NCBI GenBank assembly: GCA_019413925.1
Contig: DXMY01000008.1
Span: 1 to 35,734, forward strand
Direction: 5' to 3'
Source of the DNA: Collinsella sp.
GTDB taxonomy: Bacteria; Actinomycetota; Coriobacteriia; Coriobacteriales; Coriobacteriaceae
Length of the DNA stretch: 35,734 bases
Shown here: piece after piece, positions 23,492-31,463 of the stretch
How the letters are laid out: the number at the start of each line of letters is the position of its first letter
Position numbering within the stretch: position 1 is the first letter of the stretch
Program-made: the position numbers and the translations under genes
Notes under the pieces: model-generated
Seen by the model: only the letters and a program-made list of their open reading frames with translations
Told to the model about the DNA's origin: nothing
Databases searched by the model: none

Positions 23492-24349
23492 GTGGAGACC
23501 AATATTCAAAAGATGCAGGTGCTGCTCGAGACCGTACGCGCCGGCAGTTTTACGCGCGCCGCCGAGCGGCTAAGCTATTCGCAGTCGGGCGTGAGCCGTA
23601 TGGTGGCCGATCTCGAGGCCGACTGGGGCTTTAAAGTGCTCGATAGAAGCCGCGAGGGCGTAGTGCTTTCTGCCGACGGGCGGCAGGTCATGCCGGCGGT
23701 CGAGGCGTTATGCGAAGAGTTTGGCCGTCTGCAGCGACGCGTGGACGAGATGCGAGGGCTCATGCGTGGCAAGATCTGTATCGGTACGTTTTCGAGTGTG
23801 GCGACCCATGTGTTGCCGCCGGTGATCGCGCGGTTTCGCGCCGATCACCCGGATGTCGATTACGAGCTGCTGATGGGTGATTACTCAGAGATTGAGCAAT
23901 GGGTGGCGGAAGGCCGCTGCGACCTGGGCTTTATCCCGCGCGAGCCACGCGGCACCGGCATGGCGTCGCGGCCGTTGGTGCAAGACGAGCTGATGGCCGT
24001 GGTGCCAGCGGACTCCTCGCTTGCCACCGCGGAGGTCGTTTCCCTTGCCGATTTGGCAAACGAGCAGTTTATTCTGCTGGAACGCGGTAGCGACGACGAG
24101 ATTACGCCGCTGTTTCGCCGCGCGGGCCTGGCGGTGCGTTCTAAGCTGTCGACCTGGGATGACTATGCGATTATGGCTATGGTCGAGGACGGCCTGGGCG
24201 TGAGCATTCTTCCGGCGCTCATCTTGCGGCGCTGTCAGTTCGATGTCGCCGTGCGCCCGCTCGAGGGACGTCCTCATCGGCAGATCAACGCGATATATCG
24301 CACGGCCGATGTTTCGCTTGCTACCGCCCGTTTCCTCGAATACCTCTAA
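23492..24349 (+). CDS. LysR-family transcriptional regulator
   Basis: This 285-residue regulator has an N-terminal winged HTH (about 1-60; AGSFTRAAERLSYSQSGVSR, trimmed) and an effector-binding domain (about 85-285; CIGTFSSVATHVLPPVI is the usual first strand). GTG 23492 is preferred over ATG 23471 because AAAGGTGGGG is correctly spaced and the protein then begins METNIQKMQ, the usual LysR length. It is transcribed divergently from the EamA exporter, with two palindromes between them. It most likely activates that exporter on sensing its substrate. The effector is unknown. Confidence 0.92.
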   Translation: METNIQKMQVLLETVRAGSFTRAAERLSYSQSGVSRMVADLEADWGFKVLDRSREGVVLSADGRQVMPAVEALCEEFGRLQRRVDEMRGLMRGKICIGTFSSVATHVLPPVIARFRADHPDVDYELLMGDYSEIEQWVAEGRCDLGFIPREPRGTGMASRPLVQDELMAVVPADSSLATAEVVSLADLANEQFILLERGSDDEITPLFRRAGLAVRSKLSTWDDYAIMAMVEDGLGVSILPALILRRCQFDVAVRPLEGRPHRQINAIYRTADVSLATARFLEYL

Positions 24350-24408
24350 ACGTGTGCGCGTCATTGTCCGCTTTGGGCAAATCTCAGAGTCCGGTGCATT
24401 TTCTTATG

Positions 24409-24490
24409 AAATTGAACTTTCGAATGAGGTGCCGCGTTATACTGCTGCCTAAATTGAACCTTGGTTCAATTCGTGTTCTATAAATTGAAC
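24409..24490. promoter_or_regulatory. Operator array of TTGAAC half-sites upstream of the HTH-aminotransferase gene
   Basis: AAATTGAAC occurs at 24409-24417, 24451-24459 and 24482-24490 in the same orientation, 42 and 31 bp apart, close to four and three helical turns. The middle copy is half of a perfect palindrome, AATTGAACC-tt-GGTTCAATT (24452-24471). TATACT (24438-24443) and TATAAA (24479-24484) are candidate -10 elements, with TTGAAC itself serving as a -35-like hexamer. The array ends about 20 nt before the start, so autoregulation by the encoded HTH domain is a natural reading. Confidence 0.7.
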
Positions 24491-24511
24491 TTTGCCAGCA
24501 AGGAGGTTCTA

Positions 24512-26032
24512 GTGGCCCAAGAGACGTTTGGCGATCGCCTGCGACAGACTATGTCCGATCGCGACGTTCGCCAGTCGGACGTAATCCGCGCATCGGAGAT
24601 GCTCGGCAAAAAACTCGGCAAGAGTCAGATGAGCCAATATGTGAGCGGCAAGACGATCCCGCGGCGCGATGTGGCAGAGCTACTCGCCCGCATTTTGGAG
24701 GTCGATGTTACCTGGCTGCTTGCCAGTGACGCCGATCAAGGCGAGGCATCATCACCCCGCAACGATTCCAAGCCCGAACCCCATCCCTCAGCTCAAATTC
24801 CAAGGAGCACCACCATGCGTACTTTTTCTAAATCCACTAAGCTTGATAACGTCCTGTATGACGTGCGCGGTCCCGTCGTCGACGAGGCCGCCCGTATGGA
24901 GGACGAGGGCGAGCGCATCCTCAAGCTCAATATCGGCAACCCGGCGCCCTTCGGTTTCCGCACGCCCGATGAGGTCATCAAGGACATGCGCCAGCAGCTG
25001 CCCGACTGCGAAGGCTATTCCAACTCGCGTGGCCTGTTCTCCGCGCGCAAGGCGATCATGCAGTATTCGCAGATCAAAGGCCTGCCCAACGTTCAGATGG
25101 AGCATATCTACACGGGCAACGGCGTGTCCGAGCTCATTCAGCTTTCGATGAACGCGCTGCTCGACAATGGCGACGAGATTCTGATCCCCAGCCCCGACTA
25201 TCCGCTCTGGACGGCGTGCGCAACCCTTGCTGGCGGTCATCCCGTACATTATCTGTGTGATGAGCAGGCGGATTGGTATCCCGACCTGGAGGATATGGAG
25301 TCCAAGATTACGAGCGCGACCAAAGCCCTCGTCATCATCAACCCCAACAACCCCACGGGTTCTGTCTATCCGCGCGAGGTGCTCGAGGGCATCGTCGAGA
25401 TTGCACGCAGGCATCAGCTGATGATCTTTGCCGATGAGATCTACGACCGCCTGTGCATGGACGGCTACGAGCACGTCTCGATTGCCTCGCTCGCTCCCGA
25501 CCTGCCCTGCGTTACCTTTAGCGGCCTTTCCAAGTCGCACATGATCGCGGGCTATCGTATTGGCTGGATGGTGCTTTCGGGCAACCAGCGCTGCATGAGC
25601 GACTTCATCATGGGCATCAACATGCTCTCCAACATGCGCCTGTGCTCCAACGTGCCGGCTCAGTCGATCGTTCAGACGGCACTCGGTGGCCATCAGTCCG
25701 TTAACGACTACATCCGTCCCGGCGGCCGTGTCTACGAGCAGCGCAACTTTGTGTATGAGGCACTCAGCAAGATTGACGGCATCTCGGTGGTTAAGCCGCG
25801 TGCGGCGTTCTACATCTTCCCCAAGATGGATGTGAAGAAGTTCAACATCACCGATGACGAGCAATTCGCCCTTGACCTGCTGCACGAGAAGAAGATCCTG
25901 ATTACGCGCGGCGGCGGCTTCAACTGGGCTGAGCCCGACCACTTCCGCATCGTGTACCTGCCGCGCATGGAAGTACTCAAAGAGTCCCTCGAAGACCTCG
26001 CCGACTTCTTTGATCATTACCGTCAGGCGTAA
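24512..26032 (+). CDS. Fusion of XRE-type HTH domain to alanine-type aminotransferase
   Basis: The 506-residue frame begins at GTG 24512 (AAGGAGG 5 nt upstream). Residues about 5-75 form a Cro/CI-like HTH (SQMSQYVSGKTIPRRDVAELL), residues 76-100 a Pro/Ser-rich linker, and residues 102-506 a complete fold-type I aminotransferase. The latter resembles AlaA/AlaT: NIGNPAPFGF, YTGNGVSELIQ, INPNNPTGSVYP, FADEIYDRL and the PLP-lysine segment SGLSKSHMIAGYRIGW. It would interconvert alanine and pyruvate with glutamate. An internal AAGGAG precedes Met102 by 7 nt, so a separate 405-residue enzyme may also be made. The design recalls MocR/GabR regulators, but with a different HTH class and a full-length, apparently active enzyme. 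Confidence 0.9.
   Translation: MAQETFGDRLRQTMSDRDVRQSDVIRASEMLGKKLGKSQMSQYVSGKTIPRRDVAELLARILEVDVTWLLASDADQGEASSPRNDSKPEPHPSAQIPRSTTMRTFSKSTKLDNVLYDVRGPVVDEAARMEDEGERILKLNIGNPAPFGFRTPDEVIKDMRQQLPDCEGYSNSRGLFSARKAIMQYSQIKGLPNVQMEHIYTGNGVSELIQLSMNALLDNGDEILIPSPDYPLWTACATLAGGHPVHYLCDEQADWYPDLEDMESKITSATKALVIINPNNPTGSVYPREVLEGIVEIARRHQLMIFADEIYDRLCMDGYEHVSIASLAPDLPCVTFSGLSKSHMIAGYRIGWMVLSGNQRCMSDFIMGINMLSNMRLCSNVPAQSIVQTALGGHQSVNDYIRPGGRVYEQRNFVYEALSKIDGISVVKPRAAFYIFPKMDVKKFNITDDEQFALDLLHEKKILITRGGGFNWAEPDHFRIVYLPRMEVLKESLEDLADFFDHYRQA
24802..24817 (+). promoter_or_regulatory. Internal ribosome binding site and start at the domain junction
   Basis: AAGGAG (24802-24807), 7 nt, then ATG (24815-24817) in frame with the fusion. 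The site is as good as the one at the annotated start and lies exactly where the aminotransferase domain begins, suggesting two products from one gene. Confidence 0.6.
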
Positions 26033-26053
26033 CGGCAAAGGTAGCCTGTAATG

Positions 26054-26092
26054 AAACGGTCGGCCCGCAACGGATGCGGGCCGACCGTTTTC
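26054..26092 (+). terminator. Strong intrinsic terminator
   Basis: AAACGGTCGGCCCGC (26054-26068) pairs perfectly with the complement at 26076-26090 around a 7-nt loop, ending in TTTTCTGTCT. It closes the HTH-aminotransferase transcription unit. Confidence 0.92.
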
Positions 26093-26160
26093 TGTCTAAG
26101 CCCGTGCTGTTAGCGCTTGTCTCGTTGAGCGAGCGAGGTTCGCGTGTGAGCGGTAAGTTC

Positions 26161-26226
26161 TATTCCAAAATGGAATACAGTTGGCTTAAGCTGGAATTGA
26201 TGTCCGGGTACCTGCTTTTCTAGAAT
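26161..26226 (+). promoter_or_regulatory. Promoter and palindromic operator of the amidohydrolase-PTS operon
   Basis: TTGATG (26197-26202), an 18-bp spacer and TAGAAT (26221-26226) make a reasonable promoter 32 nt before the first gene. Upstream is the perfect palindrome TATTCCA-aaa-TGGAATA (26161-26177), with a further half-site TGGAATT (26192-26198) overlapping the -35. The layout fits a LysR-type activator or a repressor; the LysR gene at 31464-32387 is an obvious candidate. Confidence 0.6.
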
Positions 26227-26258
26227 GTTTTCAACAAGATGAAAGGCGGTTCCAACCA

Positions 26259-27293
26259 ATGATTATCGATGCAAATTCCTACTGGTTCGACGAGCGCATC
26301 TTTCATGACGAGACGCTCTGCGAACAGTTTTTGGCCGAGGTACCCCGCGCCTATGACACCGAAGGCTATCTGACCATGAATTCCGCCGGCAAACGACAGA
26401 TCGTGATCGAGATGCCCGCCGGTTCTCCGGGTCTTAACTACATTGAGGGCGACTACACCCTCGAGAAGCGCTTGGCCGATATGGATGAGGCGGGGGTCGA
26501 CAAGGCGATCCTCAAGCTCCCCGGCTGTCACGAGTGGATGTCGCTCGAGATGTGCCGGCGTTTCAACGACGGTATGGCTGCTGACGCGAAGGCGTCAAGT
26601 GGCCGTCTGATTCCGCTTGTCGCCGTGCCGCCCTTTGGCACCAAAGCGAATTTGGAGGAGCTCGACCGCAGGCTCGACGATGGTTTTGCGGGTGTGCAAC
26701 TCTGCGCTCACTACGGCAAGCGCTATCTCGACGACCAGGTCTTCTCGAGCTTTTTCGAGCACCTGAACGAACGCCATGTCACCGTTTACGTGCACCATGT
26801 TCCCGTGCCGGTCGAGAACGAATCGCTTCTCGCGTACGACAACCTTCGCCGCTCTTATGGCCGCTGCGTCGACCAAACTACGGCGATCGGCCGAGAGATC
26901 TTTGGCGATTTCTTTGAGCGCTACCCCAATATCAAGATGGTCCACTCCATGCTCGGCGGCGCATACTTTGCGTTCAAGGAGATGCTGCTGCCTCATGGTC
27001 CCAAGCGCCCTGATGCTTCTGGCCGTTTTCAGGTCGATACCGAGACCGTTTCCAGGCGCCTCGAGAACAACATCTATTTCGACATGTCCCATGCTCAGCC
27101 TTGGGGCAAGACACTCCTTGCCTGTGCGGTTGACGTGCTGGGTGCAGACCATATTGTTTTTGGCACGAGCTATCCCGTTAAACGCGAGTGGCTCACCGAG
27201 GGTGTCGCCTGCGTTCGCGCTGCAAATCTGAGCGATACAGACAGCGACCTTGTGCTTGGCGGTACGGCGCAGCAACTGTACGGTGTCGAGTGA
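26259..27293 (+). CDS. Amidohydrolase-2 family protein with eroded metal site
   Basis: This 344-residue TIM-barrel protein resembles the ACMSD/amidohydrolase-2 family (KLPGCHEWMSLEMCRRFND; LIPLVAVPP; MVHSMLGGAYFA, given in part). The usual metal ligands are incomplete. The N-terminal HxH is replaced by DANSYW (4-9) and the strand-8 Asp by Ser304 in FGTSYP, while His179/180 and His229 remain. It is therefore unlikely to be a standard zinc hydrolase or decarboxylase. It is the first gene of a probable operon with two ceramidase-like proteins and a PTS EIIBC, 26 nt before the next start. The ATG at 26259 has AAGGCGG upstream. Substrate unknown. Confidence 0.82.
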   Translation: MIIDANSYWFDERIFHDETLCEQFLAEVPRAYDTEGYLTMNSAGKRQIVIEMPAGSPGLNYIEGDYTLEKRLADMDEAGVDKAILKLPGCHEWMSLEMCRRFNDGMAADAKASSGRLIPLVAVPPFGTKANLEELDRRLDDGFAGVQLCAHYGKRYLDDQVFSSFFEHLNERHVTVYVHHVPVPVENESLLAYDNLRRSYGRCVDQTTAIGREIFGDFFERYPNIKMVHSMLGGAYFAFKEMLLPHGPKRPDASGRFQVDTETVSRRLENNIYFDMSHAQPWGKTLLACAVDVLGADHIVFGTSYPVKREWLTEGVACVRAANLSDTDSDLVLGGTAQQLYGVE

Positions 27294-27319
27294 GCGGCAA
27301 TCAGAGGGGAGTATCTGCC

Positions 27320-28567
27320 ATGGACGAAGGAGAGATGAGAGCTGGGGCCGCTCGTGTGGCCATCGATCTTGGGGACGTGTTGCCGTTCGACGGTTTCGAC
27401 GAACTCCGTCATGAGGTCTTCGCCCGTGCCCTTATCATCGAGGGGACGGGGCGACGCGCCTGCGTCCTTTCGCTTGAGGTCACCTCGATCGCTCCGGCTC
27501 TACTCGCCGATCTGCGTGAGGTTGTTGAGGATGCCGCCAATTGCAGCGGTGCTTATTCTTGGGTGGTTCCTACCCACACGTTTTCCATGCCTCACGTCCG
27601 CACTCCCGGGCATCTTGCCGACGATGCTGCCCGCAATCGCAACGAGCGCTATCGCGCAGCGCTCGTCGCTGCCGCCCGCACGGCTGTCGAGCGCGCTGTT
27701 GCGGGCATTCGCTCTGCCACGCTCGCCACTGTGGAGGGCGAATGCCCCGTGAACGTTAATCGCGACATTGAGACGCCTGCCGGCTGGTGGTTGGGCTCGA
27801 ATCCCAGGGGGTTTGCCGACCACACGATGCCCGTACTCGCCATAAGGGATGCCGGGGGCGAGTATGTTGCCGTGCTCGCGACGGCGGACGTTCAGTCCTC
27901 CGTGCTCGACGGGTCGCGCGACTCCGAGGGGAGGCGCATGGCGAGCGGAGACCTCTTTGGTTTTGCCGCCATGTCACTCGAGCGCGAGCTGGGCGGCGTT
28001 GCCCTGTTGCTGCCAGGGGCCGCGGGCGACCAAGGTCCGGCGGAGCACGCCATGAACGTCATGTTCGATGCGGCCGGCGTTAAGCAGACGGTCGATGCCC
28101 ATGAGGACGGATACCGCATGCTGCACCAGCAGGGGCAGGCCTTGGGCGATGCTTTAATCGAGGCCGCTCGCATGGCGCGTGAGGATGACGCTACCGGCAT
28201 CGATGCCCGCACGGTCGACGTTCTCCTGCCCGCTCAGACACGCGCCGATTTTCACTCTTTGGCCCCGCACCGAACGTATGAGTTTCATGCCGCTGGCGAG
28301 CAGCGCACGAGGGTCTATCTGCTCCGGCTGGGAAACGTCGAGCTTGTCGGCGTACAACCCGAGGTCTCGAGTGCATTCGGCGCCACTGTGCGCGCCGCTC
28401 GGTCCGGCTCTGTGTTCTTTGCCACGCTCGTCAACGGCGGACAGAAGTACCTACCGGCTCCCGACGCGTACGAAAAGATCACCTATGAGGCCATGAACTC
28501 CGGTTTTGCCGCCGGATCCCATGAGCGCCTCGTCGAAATCATCATTGCCGCCTTGAATGCGGCGTGA
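27320..28567 (+). CDS. Neutral-ceramidase-superfamily protein (divergent)
   Basis: This 415-residue soluble protein shows the layout of neutral/alkaline ceramidases in weakened form: RHEVFARALIIEG near the N-terminus, VPTHTFSMPH (84-92) where ceramidases have SATHTHSG, LLPGAAGDQGP in the middle and NGGQKYLPAPDAYEKITYE near the C-terminus, corresponding to the NGY...E...YE zinc-site segment. Ceramidases hydrolyse the amide of ceramide using zinc. No signal peptide is present, so the substrate must be intracellular. It lies between the amidohydrolase and a second ceramidase-like gene (18-nt gap). Other starts a few codons downstream (Met6) are possible. An amidase or deacylase role is inferred. 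Confidence 0.75.
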   Translation: MDEGEMRAGAARVAIDLGDVLPFDGFDELRHEVFARALIIEGTGRRACVLSLEVTSIAPALLADLREVVEDAANCSGAYSWVVPTHTFSMPHVRTPGHLADDAARNRNERYRAALVAAARTAVERAVAGIRSATLATVEGECPVNVNRDIETPAGWWLGSNPRGFADHTMPVLAIRDAGGEYVAVLATADVQSSVLDGSRDSEGRRMASGDLFGFAAMSLERELGGVALLLPGAAGDQGPAEHAMNVMFDAAGVKQTVDAHEDGYRMLHQQGQALGDALIEAARMAREDDATGIDARTVDVLLPAQTRADFHSLAPHRTYEFHAAGEQRTRVYLLRLGNVELVGVQPEVSSAFGATVRAARSGSVFFATLVNGGQKYLPAPDAYEKITYEAMNSGFAAGSHERLVEIIIAALNAA

Positions 28568-28585
28568 CACAGAAGGAGAACGTGC

Positions 28586-29704
28586 ATGAACATTGGACAC
28601 GCGCGCCGCAAAATCACCCCACAGGGCGACATCTACCTGATTGGCTACCGCAATCTTCCCAACCGTCTTGAACCTGCGACGGGCGTCCATGACGACGTCT
28701 TCGCCAATGCCATCCTCTTCCAGCAAGGCGAACGTGAAGTGTTTCTCTTTAATGCCGATGTCCTCGAGTTCGAGGAAAGCATGGCCGAGGAGGTCAAGAC
28801 AATGCTCGCCGAGCGCTACGGCATTGACCGTGATTGCGTCCTGCTCTCGGCGACGCACGACCATACTTCAATCGTCGCTTACCACCGCAGCTGGTGGACG
28901 GGAAAATTCGACGAGAACTACTACCGCTGGTTCCTCGATACCATTTGCCAATGCTTTGAGGAGTGCCGTGCCAACGCACAGCCCGCGATTTGTCGCTTGG
29001 GCAAGCAGGTCATCACCGGTTTCTACGACAACCGCATCATCCCAGGTGAACTCGCCGACAATGAGGTCATTGTCGTATCGTTCTTCGATACCGAAGGCAA
29101 GCCATTTGCGGGCTTTGTGAACTGGGCGGTGCATTCCGCTTGCGTCGGACCCGACTGCACGGAGCTCACGAGCGAACTCGCCGGTCTTACCGGCAAAAAG
29201 CTCGCTCAGAGTCTTGGTTACTATCCGGCCATGGTCGTCGGTGCTGCTGGCGACTGTAGCGACCGCAATTTTCGACAGGGACGCGGCATTCCCGAGGTTG
29301 AGCGTGTTTCGACCGGTCTTGCCGAGGCGATTTCCCAGATCAAGCTCGATTGCGAGGTCGTTCTTGACCGCATCGAGCCTCAGACGTTCTATCACACCGT
29401 TGCCCATGACGACTTTTCACTCACGCTTAAGTGCGCCGTCATCAGTCTGGGCGGCCTGCATCTCTTTGTGTTCCCGAGTGAACTCGGCAGCGACCTGGGC
29501 ATTCGCATGAAGCGCGAATGCCCGGTCGAGGGAATAGTTTGCGGTTACACCAACGGCTATTTCGAGTATTTCCTTCCGGCACGCGAGTACGGCCTCTCCT
29601 TTGAGACCGAGCGTACTCAGATTCCCCAGGGCGAACCGGAACGTCTGTGTGACAAGTTCTGCCAGACGACGAGACTTCTCGGCGCAGCAGATTCGCGTCT
29701 GTAG
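28586..29704 (+). CDS. Neutral-ceramidase-superfamily protein
   Basis: This 372-residue protein is closer to classical neutral ceramidases than its upstream partner. It shows HARRKITPQGDIYLIGY at the N-terminus, HDDVFANAILF, SATHDHTS (88-95) with zinc-ligand His, NWAVHSACV with His183, GAAGDCSDRN, and NGYFEYFLPAREYGLSFE (323-340) with the expected Glu and Tyr ligands. The C-terminal immunoglobulin-like domain of secreted ceramidases is missing, and there is no signal peptide, so it is a minimal cytosolic version. It follows its paralogue by 18 nt (GAAGGAGAA before ATG 28586). It is probably a zinc amidase acting on a substrate brought in by the PTS encoded next. Ceramide itself is not a likely substrate for a cytosolic enzyme tied to a sugar transporter. 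Confidence 0.82.
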   Translation: MNIGHARRKITPQGDIYLIGYRNLPNRLEPATGVHDDVFANAILFQQGEREVFLFNADVLEFEESMAEEVKTMLAERYGIDRDCVLLSATHDHTSIVAYHRSWWTGKFDENYYRWFLDTICQCFEECRANAQPAICRLGKQVITGFYDNRIIPGELADNEVIVVSFFDTEGKPFAGFVNWAVHSACVGPDCTELTSELAGLTGKKLAQSLGYYPAMVVGAAGDCSDRNFRQGRGIPEVERVSTGLAEAISQIKLDCEVVLDRIEPQTFYHTVAHDDFSLTLKCAVISLGGLHLFVFPSELGSDLGIRMKRECPVEGIVCGYTNGYFEYFLPAREYGLSFETERTQIPQGEPERLCDKFCQTTRLLGAADSRL

Positions 29705-29897
29705 ACCTGATTGCGTGACATGGGCCAATGAGGCTCGCTGCCATGTGATCGGCATCTTCCATCTTCTCTGCCGTTTCCCATCCCGGGCGTACGTGCGTCC
29801 GCGGATTTCAAAGGGGGAAGCGGGTTCCTTGCCCTCCCACGTCGACTACGGAGGCATGAAATCGATGCTATACCCCGCTCAGAAAAAGGAGAATTCC
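29705..29897. other. 193-bp gap inside the operon, no gene seen
   Basis: It contains a loose inverted repeat ACATGG/CCATGT (about 29717-29745) and TATACC (29870-29875), but no convincing promoter or terminator. An in-frame ATG at 29856 lies too close to its GGAGG to be the likely PTS start. Confidence 0.4.
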
Positions 29898-31340
29898 ATG
29901 AAATACCAGAAGCTTTGCGATGAAATCATCACAAAGGCCGGTGGTCGAGACAATGTGTTAGACGTGAGCCACTGCATTACGCGTCTCCGCTTCCACCTCA
30001 AGGATGAATCGCTCGCCCAGACCAATGAGCTTAAGGCGACGAAGGGCGTCGTTGACGTCATCCAGGCCGGCGGACAGTATCAGGTCGTGATTGGTGCCAC
30101 TGTCGAGGCCGTCTACAACGACCTTGTTCAGATTGGCGGGTTCGACTCCAAACCCGCACTCGATATCGATGAAGGCGACGACGTCAAAAAGGGCGATCCA
30201 TTCTCGCGTCTGCTGGCCATCATCTCCGAGATTCTGCAACCGGTTCTTGGCGTGCTTATGGCCGGTGGCTTTATCAAGTCGATGCTCGCGCTCTGCACGG
30301 TTGCCGGTTGGCTTGCCAAGGACAGCAATACGTATGTGACGCTCTCGGCAATCGGAGATTCGGTCTTCTATTACTTTCCGCTAATCATTGGCTGGACGTC
30401 GGCCAAGAAGTTCGGACTTAAGCCCGTTATGGGAATGGCGCTCGGTGGTATCCTCGTCTACCCGACGCTCGTTGCCCTTATGGGCGGAGATCCGCTCTAC
30501 ACGCTCGGCGCCGGCACGGTCTTCGAGTCCAATGTCTACGGTGATATTTTTGGCATCCCGCTGATCATGCAGAATTACTCATCGACGATTCTGCCTGCGA
30601 TCTTTATCGTCTGGATTGCCTCCAAGGTGCACAAGGCCCTTTCTAACGCGCTGCCCGCGCTTGTGAGCTCGTTCTTCTCCAACATCCTGACGCTCCTCAT
30701 TTGCGGCATCCTTGGCCTGCTTGTGGTCGGTCCGGTCATGACGGTCCTCTCCAACATCGTTGCCCAGATCATCTTGATGCTCATCAACTTCCAGCCCGCC
30801 ATCGCCGGCTTCGTCATCGGCACGTTCTGGAGCCTGCTCGTCATGTTCGGCCTGCACTGGGGTATCATCCCGCTGTGGTTCCTCGATGTCGCAACCTACG
30901 GCTATGACCTTATTAACCCACTCGTGTATGCAGGCGGTTGTGCCATCGCCGGTGCTGTGCTTGGCATGGTCATCCGAACCAAGGACTCCGAGGAAAATGC
31001 TGCCGTCAACATTCCCGCCCTTGTCTCTTCGATTTTCGGTGTCAACGAGCCTGCGCTTTACGCCATCTTGCTGCCGCGTAAGCGTCTTATGTGGGCAACC
31101 TTTATTTCCGCTGGTGTAGGCGGCGCCATTGCCGGCCTCATGGGTGCCAAACTCTATGCCTTCGGTGCCTCCGGCCCGCTCGGTTTCCCGAGCTTTATTA
31201 ACCCTGCCGGCATCGACACGGGCTTTATCGGCCTTGTCATCTCCGGTGTGGTCGCTTTCGTTCTGGCTCTTGTCGCCGCTATGGTGATCGGTACCAGGAA
31301 GGACGAGGGCGGTAAGGCGCTCAACATCTCGGTGGACTAG
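29898..31340 (+). CDS. PTS EIIBC permease, glucose/beta-glucoside superfamily
   Basis: This 480-residue sugar permease imports and phosphorylates its substrate. The N-terminal EIIB domain (about 1-85) has the phosphorylated Cys in DVSHCITRLRFHLKD (about 28). An EIIC domain (about 105-475) of about ten helices follows, with EILQPVLGVLMAGGF, GTFWSLLVMFGLHWGIIPL and FGVNEPALYAILLPRK, hallmarks of the beta-glucoside/sucrose/trehalose branch. No EIIA domain is fused or nearby, so a shared EIIA-Glc-type protein is needed. The start is ATG 29898 with AAAAGGAG upstream. It ends the operon of amidohydrolase and two ceramidase-like enzymes, pointing to an amide-bearing or N-acylated sugar as substrate, which is an inference. 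Confidence 0.92.
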   Translation: MKYQKLCDEIITKAGGRDNVLDVSHCITRLRFHLKDESLAQTNELKATKGVVDVIQAGGQYQVVIGATVEAVYNDLVQIGGFDSKPALDIDEGDDVKKGDPFSRLLAIISEILQPVLGVLMAGGFIKSMLALCTVAGWLAKDSNTYVTLSAIGDSVFYYFPLIIGWTSAKKFGLKPVMGMALGGILVYPTLVALMGGDPLYTLGAGTVFESNVYGDIFGIPLIMQNYSSTILPAIFIVWIASKVHKALSNALPALVSSFFSNILTLLICGILGLLVVGPVMTVLSNIVAQIILMLINFQPAIAGFVIGTFWSLLVMFGLHWGIIPLWFLDVATYGYDLINPLVYAGGCAIAGAVLGMVIRTKDSEENAAVNIPALVSSIFGVNEPALYAILLPRKRLMWATFISAGVGGAIAGLMGAKLYAFGASGPLGFPSFINPAGIDTGFIGLVISGVVAFVLALVAAMVIGTRKDEGGKALNISVD

Positions 31341-31360
31341 TCTGTCTGCGCACTTTAACT

Positions 31361-31410
31361 AAATATGCCTCGGACGGCGACGTGCCGCCCGAGGCATATT
31401 TGTGTTTTGT
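31361..31410 (+). terminator. Intrinsic terminator after the PTS gene
   Basis: AAATATGCCTCGG (31361-31373) pairs with CCGAGGCATATTT (31389-31401), then TGTGTTTTG. The flanking A/T tracts make it usable from both convergent sides. Confidence 0.88.
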
Positions 31411-31463
31411 GCCGTTGTCAGCGTGTTTGCGGACACAGGTCTGCGGTTGTGGAGCAGCGGGGA

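Noticed and set aside
24512..24814. Separate HTH gene followed by an aminotransferase gene
   Set aside because: No stop codon lies between the domains, so the plain reading is a fusion; the internal start is reported as an additional product instead.
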